Source: Pseudomonadota bacterium
GTDB taxonomy: Bacteria > Bdellovibrionota_C > UBA2361 > OMII01
Assembly: GCA_900299035.1 (NCBI GenBank)
Contig: OMIG01000198.1
Span: 1-37,934 of the forward strand
DNA: 37,934 nt
Reading direction: 5' to 3'
The position numbers were made by a program, and so were the translations under genes. Positions 9,869 through 17,326 of this stretch are shown piece after piece (the stretch's first letter is position 1; each line of letters starts with the position of its first letter). The notes under the pieces were generated by a model. The model saw only the letters and a program-made list of their open reading frames with translations, ran no database searches and was not told where the DNA came from.

Positions 9869-11667
9869 TACGGGGCCTTCTTTGCGCTCCAAGTGCCGGT
9901 CTCGCCGGTCATCGTGTTGATGAATGTACCAGTTATTGAGTCAGACGACAGCTCCCCAGTGAGGTTAAGGACCACGCCGTTCGAGCGAACCACGACCGAC
10001 CCGGATTCGACCGAGCCGTCGTCGAGGGTCGAGCTGACCGAAGGGGTCCACCCCTCAATTCCAATAATGACCGCGATCTCGTTCTTTTCCGGCAGGGAGA
10101 TGACGGCAAGAGGCGAGCGAACCCCAGGAATCACGCCTTCAATGCCCCCCGCGTAGAGGCCTCCCGGGATCACTGGGAAGCTAATTTCGTCAAGGCTGCG
10201 CTCGGCTGCCTCAGGCGCCTCTTCGGCTGGCGCTAGCGGGTCGAGTGCGTCACGAGCAGATTCAGTTTGCCACGATCCTCCTACTGTTCCGAGGATCTTG
10301 GGCATGTTGTCGAGCAGGGCGATGGAGATAATCGTTACCGCGGCGGCTCCCATACCCACCCGCAGCAAGCGGCGCATTCCGGCCTGGTTGCCTAGAGCGC
10401 CCTTGCCGGCTGAAGACTTGGCCTGAAGGCGGTACCGTTCGTCGGATTGGGGCTGCGCAGCAGCTTTGGCGCCAGGTCGCGGAGTATTCGGCAGCCGACG
10501 GGCTGCTGTTGCTGCGCGCTGCTCCGAATCTTTGGCGAGGATCTCCTTGATGCGCGCAAGGTCTATCTCTTCAGTTGGCTGGTGAGCGCGCTCTGTTGGC
10601 TTAGCCGCTGCGGCAGGCTGGTCGGCAGCCGCATCGTCGTCTAGCTCGTAGTCAAGGTCGTCGTCATCATCGAGGTCACTGTCAAAGGTGTCTTCGAAAT
10701 CATCATCGAGGAACTCGCCGATAGGGTCACCAGCGTTGGCTGCGAGGGCAGAGGCGGGCTGCTTCGCTGCCGCCGTGCTCACCGCAACGGAGTCAGCATT
10801 GGCTGTCACGGCCTGAACGGCTGCGGCCTCAGCTTGATTGCTGTCCAGGGCTCGCAGAGCCTCAACAGCAGTCTGGAATCGCTCGTCTGCCTCGTAGCGA
10901 ATGAGCTTCGCGATGACATCTGACACGCGCCGAGGCACAGAGGGCTGAATCTCATGCAGGGGGGCAATTTTGCCGTCTTTTCTGGCCTCAAGCTGCTCTG
11001 CGATTGGGAGCTTGTCGAAGGGGTGAAAGCCCGCCAGAGCCTCGTAGAAGCACAGGCCGATTGCGTACAGGTCAGAGCGGTCATCGTATCGGACTCCCTC
11101 CACCATCTCAGGCGGGAGGTATGCGAACGAGCCAACTCCGTTCTGCAAGTCTTTGATATCGACATCATCTCCCGGGAGGAGGGCGAGGCCGAAGTCAGCA
11201 AGCCTCACCTCTTGCTCGTTGAGGACCAGGATGTTGTCAGGCTTTAAGTCGCGGTGAACGACCCCTGTGGCGTGAATGAAGTCGAGAGCGTCGAGGCACT
11301 GCCGCAGGTACGCTTCGCCACGGTCGGGCGGCAGGGCAGCCTGTAGGCCGGTGAGCACTTTTCTCAAGTCGCCCTGAGCTGCGTACTCCATGGAGAGGTA
11401 GCAGAGGTCATCTACTGAGTGAAAATCGTCTAGCCGCACCACGTAGCGGTGGCGACACGAAACGAGGGTCAACGCCTCTTTGCGAAGCCTCTCGGCGAGA
11501 GATATCTGGCTCTTCTGGTTGAGGAGAACTTTAAGGGCTACTTCCTGCTGCGAGCCTTGCACGTGGCGCGCATGGTAAACCACGCTGTCGGTACCGCGGC
11601 CGACGATCGAAAGGACTTCGTACCTTCCGTCGAATATCTTTTTCTTGCTGTTGCTCGGCAGCGCCAT
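9868..11667 (-). CDS. Membrane-anchored Hanks-type serine/threonine protein kinase
   Basis: Predicted 599 residues. ATG at 11667 is chosen because AAGG precedes it at good spacing; the ORF extends to 11712 without a ribosome site. Kinase domain about residues 15-280: glycine loop VGRGTDSVVYHA (third Gly is Ser), catalytic Lys in VALKVLL, HRDLKPDN catalytic loop, ADFGLA metal motif and LPPEMV in the activation segment. All catalytic residues appear present. A very acidic linker follows (DDDDDLDYELDDDA), then one membrane helix (AAAVTIISIALLDNM), then a beta-rich extracytoplasmic domain of about 125 residues without PASTA repeats. It heads an operon with two exported proteins, suggesting signalling across the membrane; substrates are unknown. 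Confidence 0.93.
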   Translation of the reverse strand: MALPSNSKKKIFDGRYEVLSIVGRGTDSVVYHARHVQGSQQEVALKVLLNQKSQISLAERLRKEALTLVSCRHRYVVRLDDFHSVDDLCYLSMEYAAQGDLRKVLTGLQAALPPDRGEAYLRQCLDALDFIHATGVVHRDLKPDNILVLNEQEVRLADFGLALLPGDDVDIKDLQNGVGSFAYLPPEMVEGVRYDDRSDLYAIGLCFYEALAGFHPFDKLPIAEQLEARKDGKIAPLHEIQPSVPRRVSDVIAKLIRYEADERFQTAVEALRALDSNQAEAAAVQAVTANADSVAVSTAAAKQPASALAANAGDPIGEFLDDDFEDTFDSDLDDDDDLDYELDDDAAADQPAAAAKPTERAHQPTEEIDLARIKEILAKDSEQRAATAARRLPNTPRPGAKAAAQPQSDERYRLQAKSSAGKGALGNQAGMRRLLRVGMGAAAVTIISIALLDNMPKILGTVGGSWQTESARDALDPLAPAEEAPEAAERSLDEISFPVIPGGLYAGGIEGVIPGVRSPLAVISLPEKNEIAVIIGIEGWTPSVSSTLDDGSVESGSVVVRSNGVVLNLTGELSSDSITGTFINTMTGETGTWSAKKAP

Positions 11668-11712
11668 GCGATGACCTTGCAGCGTCCGTTCTTCAAAAAC
11701 CTCGCCGAACAT

Positions 11713-12187
11713 TCGGGTCGAGCGGTGCGCCGAAGCGTGCCGCTGCTCTTCACCATGTGAAGCCCAGTCCAGTTTGGAAGTGTTCTATCCTATAATCTTT
11801 AGTTTTGGAAAATTTGCTTCAGGGCGTTGCATATAGCAGCGTAACTAGCTGATATTAGGTGTTTCTCGGGGGTATTATAGGGGCTGTTTCCAAGGCTGGC
11901 TAATTAGCCAAAAAGTGGCTCTCGACGGGGTACTGAGCCGGTCCAACCTGGCTCCATCTGATTATTCCAGTAGCCAGGAATCTAAGTTCAAACGAGAGCG
12001 CAGAGTCACCTCGTCCCAGCCAGCACTCTTAGGGCCGTTTGAGTCTTAAGCCAGCATGCTCTACGATCACGCTGGTCATCGGCGGCTCTCCTGCTTGAAG
12101 GAGTATGCCGATCAGACTAATCGCGTGCTAAGGTGCGGAGCAGTCGGTGCGCATCGATGGTCGTGCCCCAAGAGAATGATTCTTTGT
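11713..12187. other. Gene-free region between the divergent kinase operon and tRNA-Arg/nuoA, with a bulged hairpin
   Basis: About 475 bp without a credible gene. It contains the candidate kinase promoter and a clear inverted repeat at 12078-12112: outer stem ATCGGC/GCCGAT and inner stem CTCCT/AGGAG with a GCTTGA loop. There is no T-run, so it is not a standard terminator. It lies 75 bp upstream of the tRNA and might be an RNA leader or protein-binding site. Promoter elements for the tRNA are not clear to me. Confidence 0.45.
11874..11879 (-). promoter_or_regulatory. Candidate -10 box for the kinase operon
   Basis: The minus strand reads CCCCTATAATACC, a perfect TATAAT. A weak TTAGCC lies about 18 bp upstream as a possible -35. 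It would give a leader of roughly 200 nt before the kinase start. No experimental support; the -35 match is poor. Confidence 0.35.
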
Positions 12188-12261
12188 GCACCCGTAGCTC
12201 AGTTGGATAGAGCACCCGCCTTCTAAGCGGGTGGTCGGAGGTTCGAATCCTCCCGGGTGCG
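12188..12261 (+). tRNA. tRNA-Arg (anticodon UCU)
   Basis: The 74 nt fold as a complete cloverleaf. Acceptor stem GCACCCG pairs with CGGGTGC, discriminator G; D-arm GCTC/GAGC; anticodon stem CCCGC/GCGGG with loop CTTCTAA, giving anticodon TCT; T-arm GGAGG/CCTCC around TTCGAAT. The 3' CCA is not encoded. It reads AGA codons. nuoA starts only 6 bp downstream, so the two may share a transcript that is cleaved to mature the tRNA. Confidence 0.97.
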
Positions 12262-12267
12262 ATTTTA

Positions 12268-12645
12268 ATGTTTGGTATGAGTGAACTAAATCCGTATCTC
12301 GGTGTCCTGCTCCTCGGTGTGGCGGCCGCGGGCTTCCTCGTCACGATGGTATTCTTGGCGATATTCCTCGGGCCAAAGAATCCAACGAAGACAAAACAGA
12401 TGCCGTGGGAGTGCGGCGGGATACCTGTTGGATCAGTCCGCGAGCAGCGATTTCCGGTGCGCTTCTACCTCGTGGCGATGCTCTTCATCCTCTTCGACAT
12501 TGAAGTGATCTTCATGTACCCGTGGGCAGTCGTCCTTGAGCAGATGGGGACGTTCGCCCTCTGGTCGATGCTCTCGTTCATGGGAGTGCTGGTAGTCGGC
12601 TTCATCTACGTCTGGCAGAAAGGCGTCCTCAACTGGAATGAGTGA
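12268..12645 (+). CDS. nuoA: NADH-quinone oxidoreductase subunit A
   Basis: Predicted 125 residues, the usual family length. NuoA is a small membrane subunit of respiratory complex I, near the quinone channel. Three membrane helices are visible: about residues 10-31, 68-88 and 96-116. The conserved loop WECGGIPVG and the motif RFYLVAMLFILFDIEVIFMYPW are diagnostic for NuoA/ND3, including the cysteine of the mobile loop. A second ATG at 12277 (MSELNPYL) is an alternative start; neither has a strong ribosome site. nuoA usually opens a nuoABCD operon, but the next gene here is unrelated, so this copy is detached. It follows tRNA-Arg by 6 bp. Confidence 0.95.
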   Translation: MFGMSELNPYLGVLLLGVAAAGFLVTMVFLAIFLGPKNPTKTKQMPWECGGIPVGSVREQRFPVRFYLVAMLFILFDIEVIFMYPWAVVLEQMGTFALWSMLSFMGVLVVGFIYVWQKGVLNWNE

Positions 12646-12660
12646 GCCGGAACAGGCCCG

Positions 12661-13629
12661 ATGAGATTCCTGCCCAAGACGGCTCTCCTTGCGTGGCTCG
12701 TCGCGGTGAGCTGCTTGGCAGTGTGTCATCTCAACCACCCACGGCTGTGGATACAAGACCTCCTGTGTAGCGTTTCGCTGTACTGGATTCCGTTCGTTTT
12801 GGCGGGCTTTGTGTGGGCGCTGGCGCGTTGCGTTAAGCTTCGAAGCTGCTCAGTCGCCCTGCTGTGGGCCCTGGTTGTGCAGGGCTACCTGCTCGTGCGG
12901 GTCGCCACAGTAGCAATGCCCTACGTGTCTTTTTCGCGGTGGCCAGAGGCGCAAGCGGGGCAAAGCGTGGAGGTCCCGGTGCTCTTCTCGCACGTTGATT
13001 TCGCGCAGAACGGTCTCGCGAGGCTTTCGGCCGAGACAGCCCGTCGGGCGCCTAGCATCGTGGTGCTCGTTGGAGAACCGGGGCAGCTCGCGGCTGCTAC
13101 TGAGTCCATGCCAGGATTTCCGCGCGTGCTCGACAGCACGCCGCCTGGGGTGACGGTGCTCTCCCGTTTCGACCTCGAAGACGGGAGCCGCACTAGCCTC
13201 GGCACTGGAGCGCTGCCGGGCATGTTTCTCAAGCTGCGGGTGCCTCGGGTGGGCAGCGTGTTGCTGGGTGTGCTTGACCTGATACCGGCTGCGTCACAGC
13301 GGGATTTCTTCTTGAGCAAGGTCACGTCGCGCCGCATCGCGTCATCGCTCAGGTACCAGAAAGAGCCGAGAGTCGTCGTCGGAAGCTTCGACGCCACTCC
13401 GTTTGCGCCGATAGTGAACATGTACCCGCGCCAGCTCGGCCTCCGCTCGGTGATGTTTGGTCAGGGGCTCGTGCGCACCTTCGACCTTCAAGATCCAGTG
13501 GTGCGTCTCGCACTCGACAACGCATTTGTGTCGAAAGAGATCGGGGTGAAGGACTTTGAGCTGCTCAACGACGTGTCGCTGCACCGAGCAGCCATGTCGT
13601 TTGTCATGAGCATTCCAGCCAGGGAGTAG
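12661..13629 (+). CDS. Membrane protein with degenerate endonuclease/exonuclease/phosphatase (EEP) domain
   Basis: Predicted 322 residues, 15 bp after nuoA and probably cotranscribed. Three hydrophobic helices occupy about residues 7-24, 35-58 and 63-86. The rest follows the EEP pattern of membrane-linked family members: PSIVVLVGEP where the family has a P-[DE]-[IV]-[VL]-x-L-x-E-type strand, GVTVLSR, then VVVGSFDATPFAPI in place of GDFNxTPWSP, LALDNAFVS in place of IDHIFVS, and DVSLHRAA in place of SDHRP. The Asn of GDFN is replaced by Asp and the Asp-His pairs are lost, so hydrolase activity is doubtful. EEP assignment is by motif order and could be wrong. The gene ends 2 bp from the convergent Thg1-like gene. 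Confidence 0.72.
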   Translation: MRFLPKTALLAWLVAVSCLAVCHLNHPRLWIQDLLCSVSLYWIPFVLAGFVWALARCVKLRSCSVALLWALVVQGYLLVRVATVAMPYVSFSRWPEAQAGQSVEVPVLFSHVDFAQNGLARLSAETARRAPSIVVLVGEPGQLAAATESMPGFPRVLDSTPPGVTVLSRFDLEDGSRTSLGTGALPGMFLKLRVPRVGSVLLGVLDLIPAASQRDFFLSKVTSRRIASSLRYQKEPRVVVGSFDATPFAPIVNMYPRQLGLRSVMFGQGLVRTFDLQDPVVRLALDNAFVSKEIGVKDFELLNDVSLHRAAMSFVMSIPARE

Positions 13630-13631
13630 CG

Positions 13632-14543
13632 CTACTTCGTTGCGACTTTGAAGACGGAGACGTTCGTTTTCTTGTTGCCCCGAAAGGGCCGTTTTTGCTC
13701 GGCGGGAGCGGGATCTGTGTTGGCCGGGAGCTGCTCTGCTAGCCGCGGCTCCGCTGCTGGAGCCGGAACAGAAGCCGAGCTGCTCGTGCCAAGCGCTTCG
13801 CCTAGCACGCCACTGAGAAACTGCAGGTACTCCTCGTCGTTGTCGCTTAGTGCGGCGTGCGACGCGAGGCGGAAGTGCTCCCTGCCGTCGCGCAGGAGGG
13901 TCTCCCAGCAGAAGAGCGCTCCGCGGCGAGTGGTGTGAGGGATAGACTTCGCGCCGCCGCCGACCTGCTCAAGCTTGCTGAGGCGGGCCTGCTCTGATAC
14001 GCCGTGGATGTGCTTCTCTGCATCTTCGGCAGAATATCCTTGTGCGATGAGGCTACCGCGCAACGCAATCGTAATCGCATTTCTGAAGCAGTAGCGGCGC
14101 TGCCAGAAGAAGTACTCAACTACTCGCTCCGCTGTCGGCAGCTCGCTGAGCCGGGCCTCAAAGAGCGCCTGCTGGCCGCTCGCTTTCATGAAGTGCGCCG
14201 CGGCTGCAGAGGCTACCGTCGAGATGAGCTTGCTGCGGCGCATCGGGTTGACTGACTCAGAAGGGTCTATCAGCAGAGAGATTTCGTCCCCGTGCACAAA
14301 CGCAACGAGAACCCGAAAGGTGGAGGTCATTAGGCTGCGGGCGGTGTCGTGCAGCGCCTTTGTGACGGCAGGCCCACACGGGTAGTCCGAGTAGGCCGAG
14401 CTCCACTCGCCCATCCGGTGCGCGTCGAGACGCACGACCAGGAAGGTGTCCGGGAGGATGAAGCCGTCGTTGTAGTTCTCAAAACGCTCAAGAGAGCGCT
14501 GGAGGTCTCCAATGCCGCGTTGTGAGAGTTTATGGATATCCAT
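13632..14543 (-). CDS. Thg1-like 3'-5' nucleotidyltransferase (tRNA-His guanylyltransferase family)
   Basis: Predicted 303 residues. Thg1 and Thg1-like proteins add nucleotides to RNA 5' ends in the 3'-5' direction; bacterial members mainly repair truncated tRNA. Family features in order: VVRLDAHRMGEWS (metal Asp; the usual DG is DA), HGDEISLLI matching the SDEYS metal motif, FEARLSELP matching FDSRxxxxP, EYFFWQRRYCFRNAI matching YLxWRQxDCxxNxL, and a PHTTRRGALFCWE tail block. Spacing of these blocks matches Thg1. The C-terminal 50 residues are Pro/Ala-rich then basic and look disordered. GGAG upstream of ATG 14543 supports the start. It is a single gene, divergent from the AAA gene. Acceptor specificity is unknown; no tRNA-His lies nearby. 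Confidence 0.86.
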   Translation of the reverse strand: MDIHKLSQRGIGDLQRSLERFENYNDGFILPDTFLVVRLDAHRMGEWSSAYSDYPCGPAVTKALHDTARSLMTSTFRVLVAFVHGDEISLLIDPSESVNPMRRSKLISTVASAAAAHFMKASGQQALFEARLSELPTAERVVEYFFWQRRYCFRNAITIALRGSLIAQGYSAEDAEKHIHGVSEQARLSKLEQVGGGAKSIPHTTRRGALFCWETLLRDGREHFRLASHAALSDNDEEYLQFLSGVLGEALGTSSSASVPAPAAEPRLAEQLPANTDPAPAEQKRPFRGNKKTNVSVFKVATK

Positions 14544-14773
14544 GCAGTTGCTCCGAGCTGGTATGGGAAGATCCTGGGGAAACGTGCTTTTTTGGGGCTG
14601 TTTTTGTCAAAGTACCCTTTGCTCTGGGTAAGCTAGCACTCCTGAGCGGTTTTCCCGAGGAATCACGGGGGCTAGCGGCCAGAACGCCGGTTGTTTTTTG
14701 CGAGATGATTCAGGGGGATAAGGCTGAGCAATAACTTGAGCAAGTACAGTGATTGGCCGATAAACCAAGTGGG

Positions 14774-16762
14774 ATGCTAACGGTCTACGACATAGTGAAC
14801 GGCTGGGGAGGGCTAGGGCAGGTTTCGCTCCTGTTGGCGCTCTTGCTGCCGTTTGTTTACTTCGCCTACCACGGGCAGTTCTGGTACTCGGCAGAGCGGC
14901 TGCGCTTTTGCGACTTTCTGCTGCAGCTTGTGTCCGGCGCTTTGGCAGGGGCAACGCTCCTGTTCGTGTACGGGGCTGGAGTGTCTGGGGACGGAGAGCA
15001 GCTGCGCTGGGGACTCCTGCACCTGGCGCCGCTCGTTCTGGCATTCCTCGCCGTGGCGCACGGCAAAAAGATGGGGCTTGGAGGCTCGGCTGGTGCTGGC
15101 GGCGCGAGAGGAGCGCACTCCGAAGACGACGGCACAGGATTTGCGCCGCGAGCACGCAACGACGAAGTCGACGAGATCGCCTGGCAGGACCTGATAATTC
15201 CTCAACAGACGAAAGATGAGCTGCTCTCGGTCATAGAGCTGCTCAAGAACCCAGAGAGCGCAAAGCAGTACGGCATAGCGCTGCCGAAAGGCATCCTCTT
15301 TAACGGGCCGCCAGGCACCGGCAAGACGACCATTGCGAAAGCTGTGGCGACTATGGCGGAGCTCAACTTCTTTGTGTTGCGCGCCAACGAAGTTGTGTCG
15401 AAATGGGTCGGCGACTCAGAGAAGAACCTGACGAAGCTGTTTGAGACAGCCGCCAAGAACTCGCCTGCTGTCATCTTCATCGACGAGATCGACTCTCTTG
15501 GAAAGAAGCGCTCAGGCGCTGATTCCGCGCCGGGTGACAACCTGCTCAACCACTTGCTGCAGCTTATCGACGGGGTTCTGAAGACCGAGGGGCTCTACAT
15601 CATCGCCGCCACAAACCGGGCTGACCTTGTCGACGAAGCGCTGCGGCGAGCCGGGCGGCTCAATCGCGTCATTGAGATCCCGCTGCCCGACTTGGAGTCT
15701 CGACGGAGGCTTTTTGCGGTGTACTCGCGGAAGCTCAAGCTCTCCCCGGACATCGACCTCGAGGCCCTGGCCCAGGCAACGGAGGGGTGCTCCGGCGCGG
15801 ACATCAAGGCTATCTGCAACCAGGCCGGCCTGCAGGCGTACCAGCGTGAGCAGGGGCTCCCGCAGGCGCAGCGCACGCGCCTCATAGCATCTGCTGACAT
15901 CGAGGCAGCCCTTGAGATGTTCTCGGTGAGCGAGGAAGAGGCGGATCAAATAAAGGGTGAGCCAGGCCCGAAGAGAGCCAATGACAAAGTCGAGAAGCTT
16001 TCATGGGATGACGTGATAGTCGACGAAGAGGTGCGCACCGAGCTGCAGAGCGTCATCGAGCTTCTCAAGGATCCGTCCACGGCGAAGCGCTATGGAATCT
16101 CTGTGCCAAAGGGCATCCTGCTCAACGGCCCCCCTGGAACAGGCAAGACCACCCTGGCGAAGGTGGTGGCGAATGAGGCGAATCTGGCTTTCTTCGTGCT
16201 ACAGGCTGACGACATCGTGTCGAAGTGGGTTGGTGAATCGGAGAAAAACCTCACAAAGCTCTTCTCGGCCGCCACTCGCGCAGCGCCATCGATTATCTTC
16301 ATAGACGAGGTGGACTCGATCGCAAAGAATCGCGCTGAGGGCAACGCGCAGCATGCAGACAACCTGCTGAATCACCTGCTGCAGCTCATCGACGGCGTGA
16401 TTCAGCGAGAGGGGGTGTACGTGATTGGCGCCACCAACAGGGCTGACTTGATCGATCCAGCGCTCAAGCGCGGAGGACGGCTCAACAAGACGATCCAGAT
16501 ACCGCTGCCTAACTTCGCATCCCGCCAGAAGCTGTTCGAGCTCTACCTGAGCAAGCTGCCGCTTGAGGGCGTCGTTAACGTCGAGGCGTTGGCGCGGGCG
16601 ACAGAGGGGCGGTGCGCTGCTGACATTCGCGAGATCTGCAACCAGGCGGGCCTCAATGCGTTCAAGCGCGAGTCGAGCCGCGGTAGCAGGTCGTACGCCA
16701 TTTCGCCTGACGACATCGGCGACGCGCTCCAGGAATGGATGCAGCTACACGTAAAGCCGTAA
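14774..16762 (+). CDS. Membrane-anchored tandem AAA+ ATPase (CDC48/VCP-like arrangement)
   Basis: Predicted 662 residues from ATG 14774; the frame opens at TTG 14753 directly after a stop, so the start is not certain. Three membrane helices lie in the first ~100 residues (SLLLALLLPFVYFAY, LVSGALAGATLLFVYG, LAPLVLAFLAV). A Gly-rich, acidic linker leads to two AAA domains about 270 residues apart. Both have Walker A GPPGTGKTT, pore-loop region VVSKWVGDSEKNL or IVSKWVGESEKNL, Walker B IFIDEIDS or IFIDEVDS, sensor Asn in ATNRADL and the Arg of GRLN. Both look catalytically intact. There is no HExxH, so it is not FtsH. Likely function is ATP-driven unfolding or extraction of proteins at the inner membrane; substrates unknown. 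The two domains are very alike, pointing to internal duplication. Confidence 0.92.
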   Translation: MLTVYDIVNGWGGLGQVSLLLALLLPFVYFAYHGQFWYSAERLRFCDFLLQLVSGALAGATLLFVYGAGVSGDGEQLRWGLLHLAPLVLAFLAVAHGKKMGLGGSAGAGGARGAHSEDDGTGFAPRARNDEVDEIAWQDLIIPQQTKDELLSVIELLKNPESAKQYGIALPKGILFNGPPGTGKTTIAKAVATMAELNFFVLRANEVVSKWVGDSEKNLTKLFETAAKNSPAVIFIDEIDSLGKKRSGADSAPGDNLLNHLLQLIDGVLKTEGLYIIAATNRADLVDEALRRAGRLNRVIEIPLPDLESRRRLFAVYSRKLKLSPDIDLEALAQATEGCSGADIKAICNQAGLQAYQREQGLPQAQRTRLIASADIEAALEMFSVSEEEADQIKGEPGPKRANDKVEKLSWDDVIVDEEVRTELQSVIELLKDPSTAKRYGISVPKGILLNGPPGTGKTTLAKVVANEANLAFFVLQADDIVSKWVGESEKNLTKLFSAATRAAPSIIFIDEVDSIAKNRAEGNAQHADNLLNHLLQLIDGVIQREGVYVIGATNRADLIDPALKRGGRLNKTIQIPLPNFASRQKLFELYLSKLPLEGVVNVEALARATEGRCAADIREICNQAGLNAFKRESSRGSRSYAISPDDIGDALQEWMQLHVKP

Positions 16763-16796
16763 ATGGAGCCGTAGGAAGTCTGGCCGAGACGGAGTC

Positions 16797-17183
16797 TTAG
16801 TAGCCGTACCCGAAGCCGCCGTAGTAGACGCCTACGCGACGGTTGTTGCTCTTGCGGAGTGCGCGAGCGTTGGAGTTAATGGCGCGGTTGAAAGCGCTGC
16901 TTGCAGCGCGGGCGCCCTCCATGTTCCCGATAACGATGCTTCGAAGCATCTGTCGATGTTCGCGTGCTGAAAAGAGGCCATCGAAAGGCGACCCCTGCTG
17001 TTGGGCATACCGTGGAACGACTGCATCGCCCTGTTGAGAGCCGAACGAAGAGAGGGCGCCTTCTTGTGGTGCCGAAACTCCGCAACCGTACGCTGAAGCG
17101 GTCTCTCCGAAGCACTGAGCCTGGGCGTTGCTTGCCACGAAGAGGCCTACTGCTGCTATAGCTGCTATTGAGAGTGAACGCAT
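16797..17183 (-). CDS. Small exported protein with Tyr/Gly-rich C-terminus
   Basis: Predicted 128 residues. The signal peptide MRSLSIAAIAAVGLFVASNA ends with a QAQ cleavage region. The mature protein starts with two cysteines about 10 residues apart (QCFGE, YGCG), has a Gln/Ser-rich middle, an Arg/Ala-rich helical stretch, and ends YYGGFGYGY. No family recognised. Expression is probably strong: GAGGAG sits just before ATG 17183 and an extended -10 promoter lies 34 bp upstream. It stands alone, convergent with the AAA gene. A small structural envelope or extracellular protein is the best guess. Confidence 0.8.
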   Translation of the reverse strand: MRSLSIAAIAAVGLFVASNAQAQCFGETASAYGCGVSAPQEGALSSFGSQQGDAVVPRYAQQQGSPFDGLFSAREHRQMLRSIVIGNMEGARAASSAFNRAINSNARALRKSNNRRVGVYYGGFGYGY

Positions 17184-17216
17184 AAATGCTCCTCAGTTTC
17201 TTTGAGAGTCACGCGG

Positions 17217-17225
17217 ATTATACCA
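17217..17225 (-). promoter_or_regulatory. Extended -10 promoter of the small exported protein gene
   Basis: The minus strand reads GTGGTATAATCC: a consensus TATAAT preceded by TG at the extended -10 position. No good -35 at 17 bp, as expected for extended -10 promoters. The start site would fall about 25-28 nt before ATG 17183, and CTGAGGAGCATTT supplies a strong ribosome site in that short leader. Confidence 0.7.
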
Positions 17226-17326
17226 CCGCCAAAGTCCTTACCATAGCGATATGGCATGTTTGGCGACCGCCGCCTCCTAACGGCAATTACCTGTCGGTAT
17301 TGGCTCGAAATAGAAGATGCAGAGAG

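Noticed and set aside
11791-11796. TATAAT on the plus strand
   Set aside because: No -35 and no gene within about 390 bp downstream except the tRNA; insufficient support.
12117-12344. Minus-strand 75-aa ORF over the tRNA
   Set aside because: It is the common antisense-tRNA artefact (GRIRTSDHPL, YPTELRV) and overlaps tRNA-Arg and nuoA.
14605-14610. Perfect TTGACA on the minus strand upstream of the Thg1-like gene
   Set aside because: No acceptable -10 at 16-18 bp, so it was not called a promoter.
14756-14763. GCCGATAA resembling a sigma-28 -10 box before the AAA gene
   Set aside because: No TAAAGTTT-like -35 at 11 bp upstream; probably chance.
15202-16362. Minus-strand ORFs opposite the tandem AAA gene (115, 145, 101 and 90 aa)
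   Set aside because: Antisense shadows of strongly conserved AAA motifs.
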